This document shows, in pieces, positions 1 through 8,534 of a stretch of 9,051 nt of DNA. The stretch is from Solirubrobacterales bacterium (GTDB taxonomy: Bacteria; Actinomycetota; Thermoleophilia; Solirubrobacterales; Solirubrobacteraceae). A model generated the notes under the pieces. That model saw only the letters and a list, made by a program, of their open reading frames with translations, was not told the DNA's origin and made no database searches. The stretch covers positions 8,221 to 17,271 of the forward strand of contig QHBV01000161.1 in NCBI GenBank assembly GCA_003244035.1, read 5' to 3'. The first letter of the stretch is position 1, and every line of letters starts with the position of its first letter. Made by a program: the position numbers and the translations under genes.

Positions 1-387
1 GCGCTGCTGGCGCTGGTGGCCCCGGCGGGGCCCGCGTGTCACACGGGTGAACGGAGCTGCTTCTATCGGGGCGAGCTGGACCCCGCCGCGCCGCACGAGG
101 CGCTGCCGGCGCTCGAGCGCACGATCGCGGAGCGCGCGAGCGCGGCGGGTGCGGGAGTCGCGCCGCAGGGGTCCTACACCGCGGAGCTGCTGGCCGATCC
201 CGAGCGCACCGGCGCGAAGGTCCGCGAGGAGGCCGAGGAGGTGGACCGCGCGGCGCGCGAGGAGTCCGACCAGCGCGTCGCCGAGGAGGCCGCCGACGTC
301 GTCTACCACCTTGCGGTGCTGCTGCGCGGGCGCGGGCTCTCGCTCGCCGACGCCGAGCGGGTGCTCGATGGCCGTCGCGAGCGCTGA
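1..387 (+). CDS. hisIE: HisIE, bifunctional phosphoribosyl-AMP cyclohydrolase / phosphoribosyl-ATP pyrophosphatase (3' part)
   Basis: This is the C-terminal 128 residues of a cytosolic histidine-biosynthesis enzyme; the 5' part lies before the window. The HisE part hydrolyses phosphoribosyl-ATP to phosphoribosyl-AMP, and the HisI part opens the adenine ring of that product. The reading frame is open from base 1. It begins with the HisI end motif GPACHTGERSCFYR, whose cysteines at bases 37 and 58 match zinc ligands of that family. A short linker follows, then a HisE domain from about visible residue 30. HisE marks are the acidic helices EEAEEV (residues 76-81) and EEAADVVYHL (95-104), followed by LLRGRGLSLADAERVL. 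The fused HisI-HisE order is common in bacteria. An in-frame GTG at base 16 could be mistaken for a start, but it lies inside the HisI domain. The last 20 bases overlap the start of trpE. Confidence 0.93.
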   Translation, partial: ALLALVAPAGPACHTGERSCFYRGELDPAAPHEALPALERTIAERASAAGAGVAPQGSYTAELLADPERTGAKVREEAEEVDRAAREESDQRVAEEAADVVYHLAVLLRGRGLSLADAERVLDGRRER

Positions 388-1849
388 GGCCGGCGCGGCC
401 GGCGTCGCGCCCTCGCTCGAGGCGGTGCGCGCGCTCGCGCGCGAACACAACCTGATCCCGCTGCGCGAGACCTTGATCGAGGACTGTGAGACGCCCGTCT
501 CGGCATTCCTGAAGCTGCGAGATGCCGACCCGGCCCACCCGTCGTTCCTGCTCGAATCGGCCGAGCAGGGGCGTGTCGGGCGCTACTCGTTCATCGGCTT
601 CCGCCCCCGCAAAGTGCTTCGCTGGTCGCTCGGCGATCCGGGCGATCCGTACGCGCTCGCCGCGGCGGAGCTGGGGCGCTTCAGCGCGGCGCCGCTGCCA
701 GATCTACCCCCGTTCGCCGGCGGCGCGGTGGGTGTGTTCGCCTATGACCTGGTGCGGACGGTCGAGCGGCTCGGGGCGCCCAACCCCGACCCGCTCGGCG
801 TTCCCGACCTGGCGCTGATGCTGACTGACGCGCTGGTCGTGTTCGACCACCTCAAGCACACGCTGACGGTGCTCGCGAACGTGTACGCCGAGGAGGACCT
901 GGAGGAGTCCTACCGCCGCGCGGTTGACACGATCGCCGAGATCCGCTGGAGGCTCGCTGGGCCGGTGCCCCGCCCGGGCCGACCCCCACAGCGGGACCGT
1001 CAGGTCCCGCCATTTGAATCGAACATGTCCCGGGAGCGGTTCGAGGCGATGGTCGGGCGGATCGTGCAGTACATCTACGCCGGCGACGCCCTGCAGGTGG
1101 TGCCCTCCCAGCGCTGGTCGGCGCCGGTGCCGATCGAGGCGTTCTCGATCTATCGGGGGCTGCGGACGGTCAACCCGAGCCCGTACATGTACTTCCTGGA
1201 CTTCGGCGACTTCGAGGTCGCGGGCGCGAGCCCCGAGCCGCTGATCACGGTCTCAGGCCGGCGCGTGGCGACTCGGCCGGTCGCCGGCACCCGCCCGCGC
1301 GGCGTCACCGCCGAGGAGGACCGCGTGCACGCGGAGGAGCTGCTCGCCGACCCCAAGGAGCGCGCCGAGCACGTGATGCTGGTCGACCTCGGCCGCAACG
1401 ACCTCGGGCGCGTGTGCGAGTACGGAAGCGTGGAGGTCGAGGACTTCATGGCGGTCGAGCACTACAGCCACGTGATGCACATCGTCTCGAGCGTCACCGG
1501 CAGGCTGCGCGAGGGGGTCGGTGCGCTCGACGCGCTGCGCGCGGTGCTCCCCGCCGGCACGCTGTCGGGCGCGCCCAAGGTGCGCGCGATGCAGATCATC
1601 GACGAGCTCGAGCCGGTCAAGCGCGGCGGTTACGGGGGCGCGATCGGGTACGCGAGCTATACCGGCGACCTCGACACCTGCATACACATCCGCACGGTCG
1701 TGGTCAAGGACGGGGTTGCGCACGTGCAGGCCGGTGGCGGGACGGTCGCCGACGCCAAGCCCGATTACGAGTTCCGCGAGTCGGAGGCCAAGGCGCGCGC
1801 CGTGCTGCAGGCGATCGAGCTCGCGGTGGCGCAGGCGGAATGGCCGTAG
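368..1849 (+). CDS. trpE: Anthranilate synthase component I
   Basis: TrpE (493 aa, normal length) turns chorismate into anthranilate in the cytosol, using ammonia supplied by TrpG. The frame is open further upstream, but the ATG at 368 is the first start that gives a normal TrpE N-terminus; upstream codons belong to HisE read out of frame. The N-terminal regulatory domain carries LLES (residues 61-64), and NPSPYM lies at 269-274. Both match the tryptophan-binding site known from enteric TrpE, so feedback inhibition is likely. The chorismate-binding domain starts near residue 215 and shows GASPEP, GRNDLGRV (342-349), HYSHVMHIVS, PAGTLSGAPK (395-404) and a GGGTVADAKP end motif. A linker rich in Pro and Arg around residues 198-215 coincides with a perfect DNA hairpin. 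The start overlaps hisIE by 20 bases and the end overlaps the next gene by 10. No strong Shine-Dalgarno is visible, so coupled translation from hisIE is plausible. PabB is an alternative, but the operon and the LLES motif favour TrpE. Confidence 0.96.
   Translation: MAVASAEAGAAGVAPSLEAVRALAREHNLIPLRETLIEDCETPVSAFLKLRDADPAHPSFLLESAEQGRVGRYSFIGFRPRKVLRWSLGDPGDPYALAAAELGRFSAAPLPDLPPFAGGAVGVFAYDLVRTVERLGAPNPDPLGVPDLALMLTDALVVFDHLKHTLTVLANVYAEEDLEESYRRAVDTIAEIRWRLAGPVPRPGRPPQRDRQVPPFESNMSRERFEAMVGRIVQYIYAGDALQVVPSQRWSAPVPIEAFSIYRGLRTVNPSPYMYFLDFGDFEVAGASPEPLITVSGRRVATRPVAGTRPRGVTAEEDRVHAEELLADPKERAEHVMLVDLGRNDLGRVCEYGSVEVEDFMAVEHYSHVMHIVSSVTGRLREGVGALDALRAVLPAGTLSGAPKVRAMQIIDELEPVKRGGYGGAIGYASYTGDLDTCIHIRTVVVKDGVAHVQAGGGTVADAKPDYEFRESEAKARAVLQAIELAVAQAEWP
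991..1010. repeat. Perfect 8-bp inverted repeat inside trpE
   Basis: The arms GCGGGACC and GGTCCCGC are exact reverse complements separated by a four-base loop (GTCA). Seven of the eight pairs are G-C. The hairpin falls in the part of trpE that encodes the linker between the regulatory and catalytic domains. No T-tract follows, so it is not a typical intrinsic terminator. It may be a translational pause or RNA-stability element, or chance in GC-rich DNA. Confidence 0.6.
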
Positions 1850-3363
1850 GGATCCTCCACAGGGTGGCCGCTGCGATCGCCGCGCTGGTGGCGGTGGCCG
1901 GCCTCGCGCTGTCCGCCCCCGCTACGGCTGAGGCTCCCGCGCACGCACGCGCTGTAAGGGCTCGTGCGGATGCCGCGGGCCTCGTGGGCGGGCAGGTCGA
2001 GGTCGTCCAGACCAACGCCAGCCTCTCGGAGGCGCTCACGCCGCTTCCTGCGATTCCGTTCTCGACCGCGCCGGCGTCAGGCATCCCGATCATCCATGTC
2101 GACGACGGGGCTCGCTATCAGCATTTCGGGGGAGTCGGCGCGACCATGACCGACAGCTCCGCCTGGCTGCTTCACCACGAGCTCCGTCCCGGCACGAGCA
2201 ACGCGTTGATGGACGACCGGTTCGGCTCGGGCGGCATTCGCCTGAGCTTCCTCCGGGTTCCGATGGGCGCATCGGACTTCACCGTCCACGGCAGGCCATA
2301 CACCTACGACGACCGCCCCCGCGGCAAGTCAGACCCACGTCTGTTGCACTTCTCCGTCGCACACGACCGGGCGTACGTCCTTCCGACCTTGCGCCAGGCG
2401 CACCGGCTCAACCCGCGGCTGAAGATCCTCGCCAATCCGTGGAGCCCGCCGGCGTGGATGAAGACCAACCATGCGCTCTACAACCACCGTGACCACGCGA
2501 CGCTCCTGCGCTCCGCCTACGGGCCCCTGGCCGAGTACTTCGTCAAGTTCCTGCAGGCGTATGCCCACCAGGGCGTCCGGGTGGCTGCGATCACGCCTCA
2601 AAACGAGCCCCTTCAGGGCACCGGCTACCCCGGGATGCACTTCTCCGCGCCGGTCGAGGCGCGGTTCGTCGCTCGCTACCTGAGGCCGGCGCTGCAGGCA
2701 GCCAGGTTCCGCACCAAGATCTACGGATACGACTATTCATGGGGGTCCCAGCTGCAGTCATATGTCCCGGCGCTACTGTCGTCTGCGGCTGGGCGCGCGC
2801 TCGCGGGGATCGCGTTCCACTGCTACTACGGCAACCCGACGGTGATGAGCCAGCTCCACCAGCTGGACCCCAAGCTCGACCAGGTGGTCAGCGAGTGCGC
2901 CCAGGGGATCACGACCTGGAACACGCCCGAGCTGGTGATCTCCGCGATGCGCAACTGGGCAAGCTCCGTCGCGCTGTGGGCGGTCGCGCTCGATCCCTCG
3001 GGCGGACCCGTGCAGCCGCCCAACTCGGGCTGCAACGGCTGCACCGGAATGGTCACGATCTCCGAGCGCGCGCACTCGGTCTCGTTCAGCCGGGATTACT
3101 TCGAGCTGGGGCAGGTCAGCAGGTTCGTCCAGCTCGGTGCGGTCAGGATCGACTCCGAGCACTTCGTCACCTACCCGGGCATCGACACGGTCACCCCAGG
3201 GCTGGACGACGTCGCCTTCCTCAACCCGGACGGCAGCAAGGTGCTCGTGGCCTACAACAACTCCGCCGCGCCGGCATCGTTCGACGTCGAAACCGACGGC
3301 CGCTACTTCGCCTACACGGCTCCGGCGAACGCGATGACCACGTTCGTGTGGGACCGCCCGTAG
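1840..3363 (+). CDS. Secreted glycoside hydrolase family 30 (glucosylceramidase-like)
   Basis: This 507-residue protein is predicted to be an exported beta-glycosidase of clan GH-A. The ATG at 1840 gives a signal peptide: basic H7-R8, a hydrophobic stretch at about 9-26, and AxA cleavage sites near A28-T-A30 or A30-E-A32. A later GTG (1864) would lose the basic end. The barrel shows FGGVGATMTD (96-105), RVPMGASDF (139-147), NPWSPPAWMK (199-208), acid/base E256 in TPQNEP, FHCYYG (326-331) and nucleophile E352 in VVSECA. Then come a conserved-looking SGCNGCTG loop (396-403) and a beta-rich C-terminal domain ending in TTFVWDRP. Segments such as FVKFLQAYA, DPSGGP and NPDGSKVLVAYN resemble human glucocerebrosidase, so a GH30_1- or GH30_3-like enzyme (beta-glucosidase, glucosylceramidase or beta-1,6-glucanase) is likelier than a xylanase. 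The substrate is not readable from sequence. The gene overlaps trpE by 10 bases and its stop abuts trpG, so it should share their mRNA. Blocks counted inside it (63-67 % GC) resemble the trp genes, giving no clear sign of recent transfer. Confidence 0.9.
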   Translation: MAVGILHRVAAAIAALVAVAGLALSAPATAEAPAHARAVRARADAAGLVGGQVEVVQTNASLSEALTPLPAIPFSTAPASGIPIIHVDDGARYQHFGGVGATMTDSSAWLLHHELRPGTSNALMDDRFGSGGIRLSFLRVPMGASDFTVHGRPYTYDDRPRGKSDPRLLHFSVAHDRAYVLPTLRQAHRLNPRLKILANPWSPPAWMKTNHALYNHRDHATLLRSAYGPLAEYFVKFLQAYAHQGVRVAAITPQNEPLQGTGYPGMHFSAPVEARFVARYLRPALQAARFRTKIYGYDYSWGSQLQSYVPALLSSAAGRALAGIAFHCYYGNPTVMSQLHQLDPKLDQVVSECAQGITTWNTPELVISAMRNWASSVALWAVALDPSGGPVQPPNSGCNGCTGMVTISERAHSVSFSRDYFELGQVSRFVQLGAVRIDSEHFVTYPGIDTVTPGLDDVAFLNPDGSKVLVAYNNSAAPASFDVETDGRYFAYTAPANAMTTFVWDRP

Positions 3364-3930
3364 ATGCGAGTCTTGGTCCTCGACAACTACGACAGCTTCA
3401 CCTACAACCTCGTGCAGTACCTGGGGGAGCTCGGGGCCGAGCTCGAGGTGGTGCGCAACGACCACGCGACCATCGACGAGCTACTCGTGCGCGGCTATGA
3501 CCGCGTGGTCGTCTCGCCCGGGCCGTGCACGCCTGACCAGGCGGGGGTCTCGCTCGAGGCGGTGCGCCGCTTTCCGCAGGCGAAGGTCCCGACGCTCGGT
3601 GTGTGCCTGGGCCATCAGGCGCTCGTGCAGGCTTGGGGAGGCACGGTGGTCCAGCATGAACCGGTACACGGCAAGACGACCGAGGTGGAGCACGATGGCA
3701 GGACGATCTTCCGCGGGCTGCGCGAGCCGCTGGAGGTGGGTCGCTACCACTCGCTCGTGGTCGACCCCGCCCTGCCGGACGTGCTAGAGCAGAGCGCGTT
3801 CGGCGGCGAGGTGGTGATGGGGGTGCGCCACCGCGACCTGCCCGCCGAGGGGGTCCAGTTCCACCCCGAGTCGGTCCTGACCGAGCAGGGCCGCGAGCTG
3901 CTGGCGAACTTCCTGGCACGCGCGAGATGA
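3364..3930 (+). CDS. trpG: Anthranilate synthase component II (glutamine amidotransferase)
   Basis: TrpG (188 aa, usual length) is the class I glutaminase subunit that releases ammonia from glutamine for TrpE. The N-terminus DNYDSFTYNLVQYL and the oxyanion-region motif VVSPGPCTP are typical. The catalytic triad is Cys81 in GVCLGHQ, His167 and Glu169 in VQFHPES. The ATG directly follows the TAG stop of the glycosidase gene with no gap. A GGGA about 10 bases upstream (3350-3353) may serve as ribosome binding site. The gene ends in an ATGA overlap with trpD. The family also includes PabA, and a single copy may serve both anthranilate and aminodeoxychorismate synthesis; the sequence cannot exclude that dual role here. 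Confidence 0.96.
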   Translation: MRVLVLDNYDSFTYNLVQYLGELGAELEVVRNDHATIDELLVRGYDRVVVSPGPCTPDQAGVSLEAVRRFPQAKVPTLGVCLGHQALVQAWGGTVVQHEPVHGKTTEVEHDGRTIFRGLREPLEVGRYHSLVVDPALPDVLEQSAFGGEVVMGVRHRDLPAEGVQFHPESVLTEQGRELLANFLARAR

Positions 3931-4991
3931 GCGGCGAGACCGCGCCGCGGGAGATCAGCGGCCACCCCGAGCTGCTGACGCGCTCGATCGACGCGGTCGC
4001 GAGCGGCCACGACCTGAGCCTCGACGACGCCGCAGCCGTGCTCACCGAGATCATGTCCGGGGGCGCATCGGAGGTGCAGATCGGGGCGTTCCTGATCGCC
4101 CTGCGGACGAAAGGCGAGACCGTCCAGGAGCTCGCGGGGCTCGCACGGACGATGCGGGAGCGAGCCATCCGCGTGGAAGTCGACCGGGTCGACCTACTCG
4201 ACACCGCCGGGACGGGCGGCGGCCGCCGGACCTTCAACGTCTCTACGACCGCGGCGCTGATCGCCGCAGGCGCCGGCTGCACCGTGGCCAAGCACGGCAA
4301 TCGATCGGCGACCGGGCTGTCGGGATCGGCCGACGTGATCGAGGCGCTCGGCGCTCGCATCGACCTCGTCCCCACCGCGGTCGCGCGCTGCATCGAGGAG
4401 GCCGGCTTTGGCTTCATGTTCGCCCCCGCCCACCATAAGGCGACCCGCTACGTCGTCCCGGTCCGCCGGCAGCTCGGGGTCCGCACGATCTTCAACTTCC
4501 TCGGGCCGCTGACCAACCCCGCTGGGGCTTGCCGACAGCTGATCGGCGTCTCCGATCCCGCGTATCTGCAGACGATGGCCGGCGCGCTCGCGCTGCTCGG
4601 GACGACGCACGCACTCCTGGTGTGCGGCGAGGACGGGGTGGACGAGCTCAGCATCTCCGCGCCGACGCGGGTCGTCGAGGTCCTCGGCGCCGAATTGCGC
4701 GAGTACACGGTCTCGCCCGAGGAGGTGTCGCTGCGACGCGCCCCGGCCGACGCCGTGCCGGGCGGCGATCCGTCCCAGAACGCCGACACGGCCCGTAGGA
4801 TCCTCGCCGGTGAGCCGGGTGCGGCACGCGATCTGGCGGTGCTCAACGCCGGCGCCGCGATCTACGCCGGCGGCGGGGCCGGGTCGCTGGCCGGCGGGGT
4901 CGCCGGCGCCCAGGAGGCGATCGACTCGGGCGCGGCCGCCGCTGCGCTCGATCGCTTCGTCGCCCGCACGCTGGAGCTGGCGCCGGCATGA
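3927..4991 (+). CDS. trpD: Anthranilate phosphoribosyltransferase
   Basis: TrpD (354 aa) transfers the phosphoribosyl group of PRPP to anthranilate, the second step of the branch. PRPP-binding motifs are intact: DTAGTGG (GTGG at 95-98), NVST (104-107) and KHGNR (122-126). HHKATRYVVPVRRQLGVRTIFN and FLGPLTNPAGA are family signatures, and the acidic pair D239-E240 in GEDGVDE fits the metal-binding site. The dozen or so residues before the first conserved helix (ELLTRSIDAVASGHDLS) make the N-terminus slightly longer than average. The start at 3927 overlaps the trpG stop as ATGA, and the gene ends with the same kind of overlap into trpC. No clear Shine-Dalgarno precedes it, so it probably relies on ribosomes finishing trpG. 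This is a stand-alone TrpD, not fused to TrpG as in enteric bacteria. Confidence 0.96.
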   Translation: MSGETAPREISGHPELLTRSIDAVASGHDLSLDDAAAVLTEIMSGGASEVQIGAFLIALRTKGETVQELAGLARTMRERAIRVEVDRVDLLDTAGTGGGRRTFNVSTTAALIAAGAGCTVAKHGNRSATGLSGSADVIEALGARIDLVPTAVARCIEEAGFGFMFAPAHHKATRYVVPVRRQLGVRTIFNFLGPLTNPAGACRQLIGVSDPAYLQTMAGALALLGTTHALLVCGEDGVDELSISAPTRVVEVLGAELREYTVSPEEVSLRRAPADAVPGGDPSQNADTARRILAGEPGAARDLAVLNAGAAIYAGGGAGSLAGGVAGAQEAIDSGAAAAALDRFVARTLELAPA

Positions 4992-5824
4992 ACGCGCTCG
5001 TGCCGATCGTCGCGGCCACGCGGGAGGAGCTCTCACGCCGGCGTCATACGGTGCCGATCGACGTGCTCGAGCGGGCGGCCGCGCGACGAGCCGCGTCCGA
5101 TCCCCCCCGCCCATTCCTCCAGGCGCTGAGCGCACCCGGGCTGTCACTGATCGCCGAGCACAAGCGTCGCTCGCCGTCGGCGGGCGCGATCCGTGAGGGA
5201 ATCGAGCTCGCGCAGATCGTGCGGGCGTATGAGCGCGGCGGCGCGTCCGCGCTGTCGATCCTGACCGAGGGCCCGAACTTCGGCGGCTCGCTCGAGGACC
5301 TCCGCTCCGCCCGGGCGGCCTCCGCGCTGCCGATCCTGCGCAAGGACTTCATCGTCGACCCCTACCAGCTCCAGGAGGCACTCGTCTTCGGCGCGGACGC
5401 GATCCTGCTGATCGTCGCGGCACTGTCGCAGCCAGAGTTGAGCCGGCTGCACGCTGAGGCGCTTGCGCTCGGGCTGGTGGCGCTGGTGGAGGTCCACGAC
5501 GAGGACGAGCTCGGGCGTGCGCTGGCAACGGGGGCACAGCTGATCGGGATCAACAACCGCGACCTCACGACGCTGCGAGTGGACACACGTCGCACCTTCG
5601 AGCTGCTCTCGCGACTGGGCCCGGGTCCGGGGCCGGTGGTCGTGGCCGAGTCGGGCTTCAGCCGCCCCGACGAGCTCGAGGAGCTGGCGCGGGCGCGGGT
5701 CGACGCGGTGCTCGTCGGCGAAGCGCTGATGCGCTCGGCGGAGATCGAGGCCGCGACCCGCGCGCTCACCGCGCGCCCCCAGGCCAGTGCCGCGGGCAGC
5801 GACGTCCCTACGATGGGCTCTTGA
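4988..5824 (+). CDS. trpC: Indole-3-glycerol phosphate synthase
   Basis: TrpC (278 aa) closes the indole ring, converting carboxyphenylamino-deoxyribulose phosphate to indole-3-glycerol phosphate with loss of CO2 and water. It is a stand-alone TIM barrel, not the TrpC-TrpF fusion of enterics. Active-site motifs in order are IAEHKRRSPS (Lys59), LSILTE, LPILRKDFIVDPYQ (Lys119), ALVEVHDEDEL, GINNRDL (Asn189-Asn190) and VVAESGF (Glu221), with VGEALMRS near the end. The last 20 or so residues form an Ala/Gly/Ser-rich tail after the barrel. The ATG overlaps the trpD stop by four bases, and a GGAG at 4973-4976 gives a ribosome site 11 bases away. The stop overlaps the TTG start of trpF. Confidence 0.96.
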   Translation: MNALVPIVAATREELSRRRHTVPIDVLERAAARRAASDPPRPFLQALSAPGLSLIAEHKRRSPSAGAIREGIELAQIVRAYERGGASALSILTEGPNFGGSLEDLRSARAASALPILRKDFIVDPYQLQEALVFGADAILLIVAALSQPELSRLHAEALALGLVALVEVHDEDELGRALATGAQLIGINNRDLTTLRVDTRRTFELLSRLGPGPGPVVVAESGFSRPDELEELARARVDAVLVGEALMRSAEIEAATRALTARPQASAAGSDVPTMGS

Positions 5825-6533
5825 CCATCGAGGCACCCAAGATCAAGTTCTGCGGGGTCACGAACGTCGACGATGCCGAGCACGCGCTTGCGGCGGGCGC
5901 CTGGGCGGTCGGTGTGATCCTGTGGCCACACTCGCCGCGCCGGTGTGAGCCGGGTGCCGCCGCCGAGATCGCATCGGTGCTCAAACGGCGGGCCGAGGTC
6001 GTGGGCGTGTTCGTGAACCCCACGCTCGCCGAGCTGACGCGGACCGCAGACGCGATCGAGCTGACGATGCTGCAGCTGCACGGCGACGAGGGACCGGTGT
6101 TCTGCGGGGAGGCGGCGCGGCGCACCGGCTGCAAGCTGATCAAGGCCGTGCGCGCCCGCAGCCGCGCCGCGATCCAGGCGCTGACGGCGTTTCACACCGA
6201 CTTTCACCTGCTCGACAGCCATGTCCCCGGAATCCGCGGCGGCAGCGGGGAGACGTTCGAGTGGGAGCTGGCGCGCGGTCGTCGCGCCCGAACGCCCTTG
6301 ATCCTGTCCGGTGGTCTCACCCCCGGCAACGTCGCCGGCGCGATCGCCGCGGTGCACCCGTTCGCGGTCGACGTCGCGAGCGGGGTCGAGCTCAGCCCTG
6401 GTCACAAGGACCCAGACAAGCTCCGCGCGTTCGCGCAGGCCGTCCACGCGACCGCGGTTGTGAGCGCGGGGGCGGCCGGAGCGAGCACGGGGCCGGACGG
6501 TGCGGCGGAGCACCCGGGTCGGCTGAGCGCGCG

Positions 6534-6537
<4 letters not shown>
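5821..6537 (+). CDS. trpF: Phosphoribosylanthranilate isomerase
   Basis: TrpF (238 aa) performs the Amadori rearrangement of phosphoribosylanthranilate, the step between TrpD and TrpC. The catalytic cysteine is C11 in IKFCGVTN and the catalytic aspartate is D132 in HLLDS. The phosphate-binding motif GGSGETFEW starts at 140, and LILSGGLTPGNV and VDVASGVE complete the barrel. The only sensible start is TTG at 5821: it overlaps the trpC stop as TTGA and places the first strand correctly, while the nearby ATG at 5813 is in the trpC frame. No good Shine-Dalgarno is seen, so translation is probably coupled to trpC. Residues 212-238 form an Ala/Gly-rich tail beyond the usual end of the family, which is about 200-215 residues. 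The stop overlaps trpB as ATGA. A dedicated trpF contrasts with actinobacteria that use PriA. Confidence 0.95.
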
Positions 6538-7702
<1,165 letters not shown>

Positions 7703-7703
<1 letters not shown>

Positions 7704-8512
7704 TGGCGGTCGGGGACGGGGTGGAGCGGATCGCTGAGGCGTTCGCTCGCGCGCGCGCCGACGGACGCCGGGCCGCACTCATGCCCTACCTGATGGGCGG
7801 CTTTCCCGACCTGGAGGGTTCGCGCGCCGTGGGGCTCGCCTACGCCGATGCCGGGGCGGATCTGGTCGAGCTCGGCATCCCGTTCTCCGATCCGCTGGCC
7901 GACGGCCCGGTGATCCACGCAGCCGCGACGGCCGCGTTGGACGCCGGTGCGACGTTGCCGGCGGTGCTGGACGTCGCCCGGGCGATCGCCGATCGCGTGC
8001 CGGTGACCGTCATGTGCTACGCCAACCCGATCCTGTCCCGCGGCCTGGAGCGCTTCCTCGACGAGCTCGTGAGCGCGGGCGTCAGCGGCCTGATCGTCCC
8101 CGACCTGCCGCTGGAGGAGGCCGGGGCGGCCCGCGAGGCGTGCGCGGCGCGCGGACTGGCCTTCGTGCCGCTGGTGGCGCCGACCACGCCGGAGGACCGC
8201 CTGAGCGAGATCGGCGCGACCGCCACCGGCTTTCTCTACACCGTCTCGGTGACCGGCACGACGGGGGAGCGCACCGGCGGCGACGCGGCGCTGGCGGCCG
8301 TGATCGCCCGCGCTGCCCGGCACGCCGAGGTGCCGGTGGCGCTCGGGTTCGGGATCGGCACCCCGGAGCAGGCCGCCGCCGCGGCGGCCGCGGGCGCCGA
8401 CGGGGTGATCGTGGGCAGTCGCCTGGTCCGTGCCGCGGGTGAGGCCGAGGACCCCGCCGAAGCGGTGGCGGAGCTGGTGCGCGGATTCTCCGCAGCACTC
8501 TCCGCTACCTGA
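7703..8512 (+). CDS. trpA: Tryptophan synthase alpha chain
   Basis: TrpA (269 aa, typical length) cleaves indole-3-glycerol phosphate to indole and glyceraldehyde phosphate and channels the indole to TrpB. The barrel starts with ALMPYLMGGFPD. Catalytic residues are Glu56 in LVELGIPFSDP and Asp67 in PLADGPVI, spaced 11 residues apart as in Escherichia coli (E49/D60). The mobile loop FLYTVSVTGTTG starts at 177, and the phosphate-binding parts GFGIGTPEQ and GVIVGSRLV are intact. The ATG overlaps the trpB stop by one base (TGATG), which favours reinitiation. This is the last trp gene. Only 22 bases separate it from the next open reading frame and no terminator hairpin fits there, so transcription may continue. 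Confidence 0.97.
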
Positions 8513-8520
8513 AGTTGGTT

Positions 8521-8524
8521 AGGA
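8521..8524 (+). promoter_or_regulatory. Ribosome binding site of the small membrane-protein gene
   Basis: AGGA lies ten bases before the ATG at 8535 in the short gap after trpA. It supports the small reading frame as a real gene and fixes its start. The rest of the 22-base gap shows neither a promoter nor a terminator. Confidence 0.5.
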
Positions 8525-8534
8525 TCTCCGTTCG

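Noticed and set aside
389..403. GCCGGC repeated around a 3-base spacer just after the trpE start
   Set aside because: GCCGGC is itself palindromic and very common in high-GC coding DNA; it encodes an ordinary Ala/Gly stretch.
1840..3363. Glycosidase gene as a recent horizontally acquired cassette
   Set aside because: I found no flanking repeats, mobile genes or clear composition shift: counted 60-base blocks are 63-67 % GC inside it, against 65 % in trpC and 73 % in trpE. Older transfer cannot be excluded.
2739..3500. Plus-strand open frame of 253 codons inside the glycosidase gene and trpG
   Set aside because: It is an out-of-frame reading of the GH30 gene, with Arg/Gly/Ala-rich sequence and no motif, crossing a certain gene boundary.
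3398..4417. Long minus-strand open frame (339 codons) opposite trpG and trpD
   Set aside because: It is rich in Arg, Pro, Ser and Ala with no recognisable motif, as expected for the antisense of high-GC genes, and trpG and trpD are certain on the other strand.
5362..6513. Minus-strand open frame of 383 codons opposite trpC and trpF
   Set aside because: Low-complexity Arg/Ala/Ser-rich translation with no family features; both sense genes have complete catalytic motifs.
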